Shown here piece after piece: positions 19,654 through 23,920 of a stretch of 23,920 bases of DNA. This stretch comes from Diplocarpon mali (taxonomy: Eukaryota; Ascomycota; Leotiomycetes; Helotiales; Drepanopezizaceae). The first letter of the stretch is position 1. The number at the start of each line of letters is the position of its first letter. The DNA lies in the NCBI GenBank assembly GCA_024741835.1, contig JAENRP010000380.1, forward strand, positions 15,703-39,622. The letters run 5' to 3'. The position numbers were made by a program, and so were the translations under genes. The notes beneath the pieces were generated by a model. That model did not search any database, was not told the origin of the DNA, and was given only the letters and a program-made list of their open reading frames with translations.

Positions 19654-20122
19654 ATGTTTTATCAACGATGTTTTCGTGGGTTTGCTGCCATCACGAAGCC
19701 TATATCGCCTTTGCATAAGGTCCAACAAGCGGCGGTCCAGCTATCTTTAAAGAGGTACCCGTCTTTAGTTTTTCTTCTACCTCAATTTAGCAGAAATTGA
19801 CCTTTTCCCTAGGACATTCACAGCTTTTCGCGGGCCATCTCGTCCTAATCTGTTCTGTTCATCTGCCAATACCAGTCCATTTTTCGTAGCGTCAACTCCG
19901 GTCTCCTCCACGTCGGGCGAAATCCTGGATCTCCTCCCCAACATATCAACACACCCCTCTGTAGGAGCAATGCAAATCCGGTGTGGACCAAGAAGAACGT
20001 TCGACCCGAGTCACTTTGTGCGGAAGCGGAGGCATGGGTTCTTGAGTCGCATAAGGACGAGAAAGGGAAGGGCTCTATTGAAAAGACGAAAGGCAAAGGG
20101 GAGAACTACGTTGAGCCACTAG
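19654..20122 (+). CDS. MRPL34: Mitochondrial large-subunit ribosomal protein bL34m
   Basis: A component of the mitochondrial ribosome's large subunit. The exons are 19654-19754 and 19813-20122, with a 58-nt phase-2 intron (donor GTACCC, acceptor CCCTAG). The 136-residue product begins [16 protein letters not shown], an amphipathic basic presequence. After a Ser/Pro-rich linker it ends in the diagnostic bL34 core: [20 protein letters not shown], then a basic stretch with [13 protein letters not shown] and TTLSH before the stop. Bacterial L34 is only about 45 residues, so the extra N-terminal part is mitochondrial targeting and linker, as in other fungal homologues. Without splicing the L34 core looks like an orphan frame. 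Confidence 0.88.
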
Positions 20123-21258
20123 ATGCCAATAGATATCGAGTGTGATGTGGCGAAACCTAGGAGATTCTGCGGGCGTTCCTACAGGTTATGGGCGTTGTGA
20201 ACGAGTATGCATAATTGGGGGGATCGATCACATGGAAATTGTGCGGAGAATTTCCGGAATGTCCATTTTCGATGTGGTGGGTATCATAGAACGACCGCCG
20301 AGGATCCTTGGAGGCTTCGGACGTTCTGATTTATCAGAATTTGAGACTCTGCTTGTTGACAGTACGTTGCTATATTTTGGAAACATGCATTGGGACTTCC
20401 TTCCGAGTCTTGGCACATTCCACATATGAACCTAGCCTGTTGTCATTGGTCGATTCGCATCTATACAGGAGGATGTTATGTAACAATGGCAGTCTATGTA
20501 CAAATATTTTAGATGGGCTTATACAAAAATGGCTTTCGAACTGGCCTAATACTCTGAGCAGGTATGGGTGCTTCGAACTACTCGTCTTTTCTTGTATTCA
20601 CTGTTACCTATTAAAGGACATTGCTCAGTAGTTATTATAGCTTTGCCTAGCCAGAGTGTGCATGGCAATGTACAGATCGAATAACGTATGGCATATACCA
20701 AGTTTACGAAGTATTTCCAAAGAAAAACTCAATGTGCCTCGCGAGTTAGGTATCGGCAGATTATTTACGATTCGCTCGTTTCACTCAGTAAACATGGTCT
20801 CACATCATATCTGCTCATTGGAAGCCATCAATAAATAATGCAAGAATATACATACTGAGTAATTAATGCGTGCCTGTGTTGCCATATCCAACCCAATATA
20901 CTCAGAAACCTGCTTTTAATTATGATTCTTGATTTGCTTCCCAGAAGTAAATGCATGTTCAAGCGGACCTGTATGTTGTAGGAAAGGCCTTGAGCAAACT
21001 TCCGATTCTTCATCACGAAAGCTGTACCTGGAATTCTAGCAATTTGAGTGTGGTAGGGGTTTACAGTACGGCTCTTAGCACTATAGTGGTAATTACGGTG
21101 GTTACATGGAAATCCGAAACTTCTGAAATGTCTCTTCAAGGTTGCGTTATTACTGTTACATTACTAAGCACCATCACCACCCTGCATTAAAATTTCACAC
21201 CATCCTCTCAGCGCCGCCCATCATCAAGTGCACAACACGCACATCAACAACCGCAACA
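20123..21258. other. Intergenic, no supported gene
   Basis: About 1.1 kb between two plus-strand genes. Frames are short and motif-free on both strands. A small palindrome TTCTGATTTATCAGAA lies at about 20323-20338. The last 75 bp before 21259 is CA/CT-rich, as expected for the TRM140 leader. Confidence 0.4.
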
Positions 21259-22555
21259 ATGGCCTCTGTCTCTGTGACGCCCACTGTTGATTCAGTCGTT
21301 GCTGACCTTAAGACCTCCTTGAACGTCAAAGACTTGAACACTGATATTCCGGCTGCTTCTCAGGCCCGAATACCTCCGCATCTGTCCCATGATCCTGAGA
21401 ACAATCTGAAGAGGAGCGATCCCTTTCAATTTGGCTCTCGTTTGCTCAGCGCAGAAGACAACGTCTTTGAGTTCAATGCGTGGGATCATGTTGAAACCGA
21501 TGAAACTTACAAGCAATACGCAGAAATACAATATGCTAAACAGAGAGAGTCGCCAGTCTCTGACTTCGACAAAAGTAAGTCTAATCGCCTTTTCTCCCCA
21601 ACCTCGGAGATCTTCCTCCTGCATCATGATGAACAAACAATCAATGCATAGTTCATCTGAGCCTTCGGCCAATGAATGACACAAATTCAGCAATGTCTTT
21701 CGCTCCTATCTGATTTGCAATCTAATATGCCCTTCCCTTGTTCAATCCTCTACCTTGGAGCTTTAGCTGATCAACACATAAGGCAGATTCAATTCCGAAC
21801 CTGCGAAATGGTGGAATAATTTCTACAAAAACAACACTGCAAATTTCTTTAAAGACCGCAAATGGCTTCAGCAAGAGTTTCCCATTCTCTCTGAGATCAC
21901 AAAAGCCGACGCCGGTCCAATATGTCTTCTCGAGGTCGGAGCCGGTGCTGGGAACACGGCATTTCCTATCCTAGCCCATAATCAAAATCAAAATCTCAAA
22001 ATTCATGCATGCGATTTTTCCCAGAAGGCTGTGGAAGTGATACGTGAGAACGAGGCATATGATGCCAAGAATATACAAGCGGACGTCTGGGATGTTGCCA
22101 GCGACGAACTACCCCCAGGATTAGAAGAGGGCTCTGTAGATTTGGTCATTATGATCTTCATTTTCTCGGCCCTGTCGCCAGAGCAATGGAAGCAAGCCGT
22201 GCAAAATACCCACCGTTTACTAAAGCCTGGAGGTCAAGTGCTCTTCCGAGACTATGGCCGGGGAGATCTAGCTCAAGTGCGCTTCAAGAAGGGTCGATAC
22301 CTAGAAGAGAATTTCTACATTCGGGGAGACGGAACTCGGGTGTATTTCTTCGAAAAAGACGAGTTGGTCAAAATATGGACTGGCAAGCCAGCGGACCAAG
22401 ATGTTGCTTCGAAATATGAAAACACTACTGGCTTCGAGGTCCTCAATCTGGGTGTCGACAAGAGGCTACTCGTCAATAGAGCCAAGCAGCTAAAGATGTA
22501 TCGGTGCTGGATGCAGGGACGTTTCCAAAAGCTGCACGATTCTCCTTTGAAGTGA
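21259..22555 (+). CDS. TRM140: tRNA N(3)-methylcytidine methyltransferase (Trm140/METTL2-like)
   Basis: An S-adenosylmethionine-dependent enzyme that makes m3C at position 32 of Thr and Ser tRNAs. The exons are 21259-21574 and 21783-22555. The 208-nt intron has donor GTAAGT and an ATAAG acceptor, which alone restores the frame (DKSRFNSEPAKWWNNFY). The product is 362 residues. Family signatures: DPFQFGSRLL, NVFEFNAWDHVE, PAKWWNNFYKNN, and motif I LLEVGAGAGNT at about 154-164. They continue with HACDFSQKAV, DLVIMIFIFSAL, KPGGQVLFRDYGRGDLAQ and RGDGTRVYFFEKDEL. No Abp140-type actin-binding extension is present, so it is the plain METTL2-like form. The start follows an ACAACAATGG context. Confidence 0.9.
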
Positions 22556-23920
22556 GCTATTTCGTAGGGTCATTCTCATCCAACAAGATTACGGAACTAT
22601 CCGATCAACATATGCGTATGTATCTCGAGTCCCCTATACAGATATGATAAACATATATCACTCGAGCCCAGCTTCTATAGGAGAGTGGCCTACTCCATAT
22701 TAGTAGTCTACAAGGTCATTTACGAAACGTTTGTTGGTGTATAGACCGATATACATCACCTAGCAAGCCGAAGACCAAGTTTGTCTCAATATGTTCCATG
22801 CGAATCGATCTGTTGGGTAGCGCATTCAAGTTCTGAGCCACGTCGCTGGGTGTGCTTGCTGAGTACATGCTGCTCCCTCTGGTAACATATCCTTCCAAGT
22901 CCCTGCTGGTGTGTTGATCGCTGTCTTTTCGAGATCAAGAGAACGAAGGAGAGTCCCGAGTGCGCACTGAGCTGAGACCGGGAGATCCAAGATAAGCCCG
23001 CCCTAGGAGTCCGAGCTGGAGCTGGCGCTTACGATTGTATGAGCGAATGTATGACAAAACTTCTAGGGGCAAAACAACAATCTTCATGATGTATGAATGG
23101 ATGGTCTGGTCATCTCGCTCGCAACCTGCTGCCTACAAGGTCCTAGCTGTCTCTTCTGCACAGCATTATTGACTACACCTCCTATGCCGCTAGGATACTC
23201 GGGTCTCCTTCTACTTCACTCCAACCCTCAGTCCAGTGAATTGACATAGATACAACATACTATCCACAGTGCCAAAGAAGTCGTCGAGAGCTTGGAAGGT
23301 ACCGACTCTCACAACCCCTTCCCTGCGCAGCGGATCAAGCCAGCAATATTGATATGCACGTAACCCCTTGCGAATGCTACAGTTTGCGGTTCCGGGCTGA
23401 GGAATATGCAGATGGCTGTAAATTGCTACGCTTGTTGCGCGTGTGAGGACAGCGCTCCTGTTTGGTTTTTCCGAATCGCATAACCTTGTCGTGGGAACTG
23501 TCGGGAGAGGCACTCCACAGTGGGGGCTGGCATTTTTAAGCATCACATACCCCCACCTGAGTTGGCCTTGCAACTTTGGAGCCCGGACCAAACCTCCCAG
23601 CCTCAGCTCAAAGCCGGGGAAACGCAGTAGCTGGGAGAAGCGAGCCCGTCCGCGGCTGATCCCATGTGAGGAACTGGTATTACAGCTTCGCCTAGATTGG
23701 ACAGGCAGACTACTGATAGATCATATCTCTATTTTTTTTTATAAAAATGATACGACGTCAATATCGTAATGCTCTTGGTGAAGAAGTAAGCATGGAATTT
23801 GAATTCCGAAGAGTAGTCAAGGCTAAGTAGATGTCTTGAAGTCATCTTGGAAGGCAGAGGTATCTTTGTTTAGTTGGTATTCGTTAGTCGTCTTTGAACC
23901 AGAGTCAATAAATGTGTATA
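22556..23920. other. Gene-poor right end
   Basis: I see no gene I can support. A minus-strand scrap at 23087-23033 (MKIVVLPLEVLSYIRSY) ends at a GTAAGC donor-like site, and another minus frame at 22898-22716 could lie downstream, but their phases do not join cleanly. An imperfect hairpin (GGTGTATA / TATACATCACC) lies at 22736-22760. The last 300 bp may hold another gene's flank. Confidence 0.3.

Noticed and set aside
20142..20631. Plus-strand frames of 95 and 107 codons
   Set aside because: Odd composition, no motifs, in a typical AT-rich intergenic stretch.
22716..23087. A possible two-exon minus-strand small gene starting MKIVVLPLEV
   Set aside because: The GTAAGC donor phase does not match the long downstream frame, and the alternative frame gives only about 43 residues without a known pattern.
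23211..23591. A 126-codon minus-strand frame
   Set aside because: No recognisable domain; an opposing plus frame covers the same region. Not supportable as a gene.

Overview
The window is nuclear DNA of a filamentous ascomycete (Pezizomycotina; a leotiomycete-like plant associate is only a guess). It has short introns of 46-244 nt with GTANGT-type donors, RCTRAC-type branch points and YAG acceptors. Genes lie on both strands at moderate density, and the proteins read as fungal orthologues. Most true genes are split, so several small ones show up only when exons are joined by hand.

Layout, left to right. Positions 1-2706 (minus strand) hold the 5' part of a CAAX prenyltransferase alpha subunit (RAM2-like) with an odd N-terminal extension, followed by mevalonate kinase. 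A 264-bp TA-flanked MITE (2821-3084) sits in the mevalonate kinase upstream region. Positions 3090-4967 are AT-rich and gene-free, probably a decayed transposon. Positions 4968-6345 carry an unrecognised, probably multi-exon minus-strand gene, with a frameshifted plus-strand coding fragment lying between its apparent exons. Positions 6760-7300 (minus) encode ribosomal protein eL38 in four exons. Diverging from it at 7681-8458 (plus) is an 86-residue single-pass membrane protein with a LEM/SAP-like tail in five exons. Positions 8459-12028 are repeat-rich and include two related TA-flanked elements (10116-10509 and 10631-10906). Positions 12029-12384 encode a small secreted six-cysteine protein.

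The right half is dense housekeeping: the mRNA-export factor Mtr2 (13243-13795, minus), mitochondrial methionyl-tRNA synthetase (14208-16073, plus), the CAAX protease Ste24 (17168-18693, plus), a probable RNA polymerase I subunit RPA14/Ker1-like protein (18821-19441, minus), mitochondrial ribosomal protein bL34m (19654-20122, plus) and the tRNA 3-methylcytidine methyltransferase Trm140/METTL2-like (21259-22555, plus).

Two functional themes stand out. Mevalonate kinase (isoprenoid supply), the prenyltransferase alpha subunit (attaches the lipid) and Ste24 (cleaves prenylated CAAX proteins) act in one pathway and lie within 19 kb. The others are mostly gene-expression genes: eL38, bL34m, mitochondrial MetRS, Trm140, the Pol I subunit and Mtr2. 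I found no CRISPR array, tRNA, rRNA or bacterial-type feature. The clearest new material is the hidden split genes, the two non-autonomous element families, the RAM2 extension and the unrecognised 4968-6345 locus.
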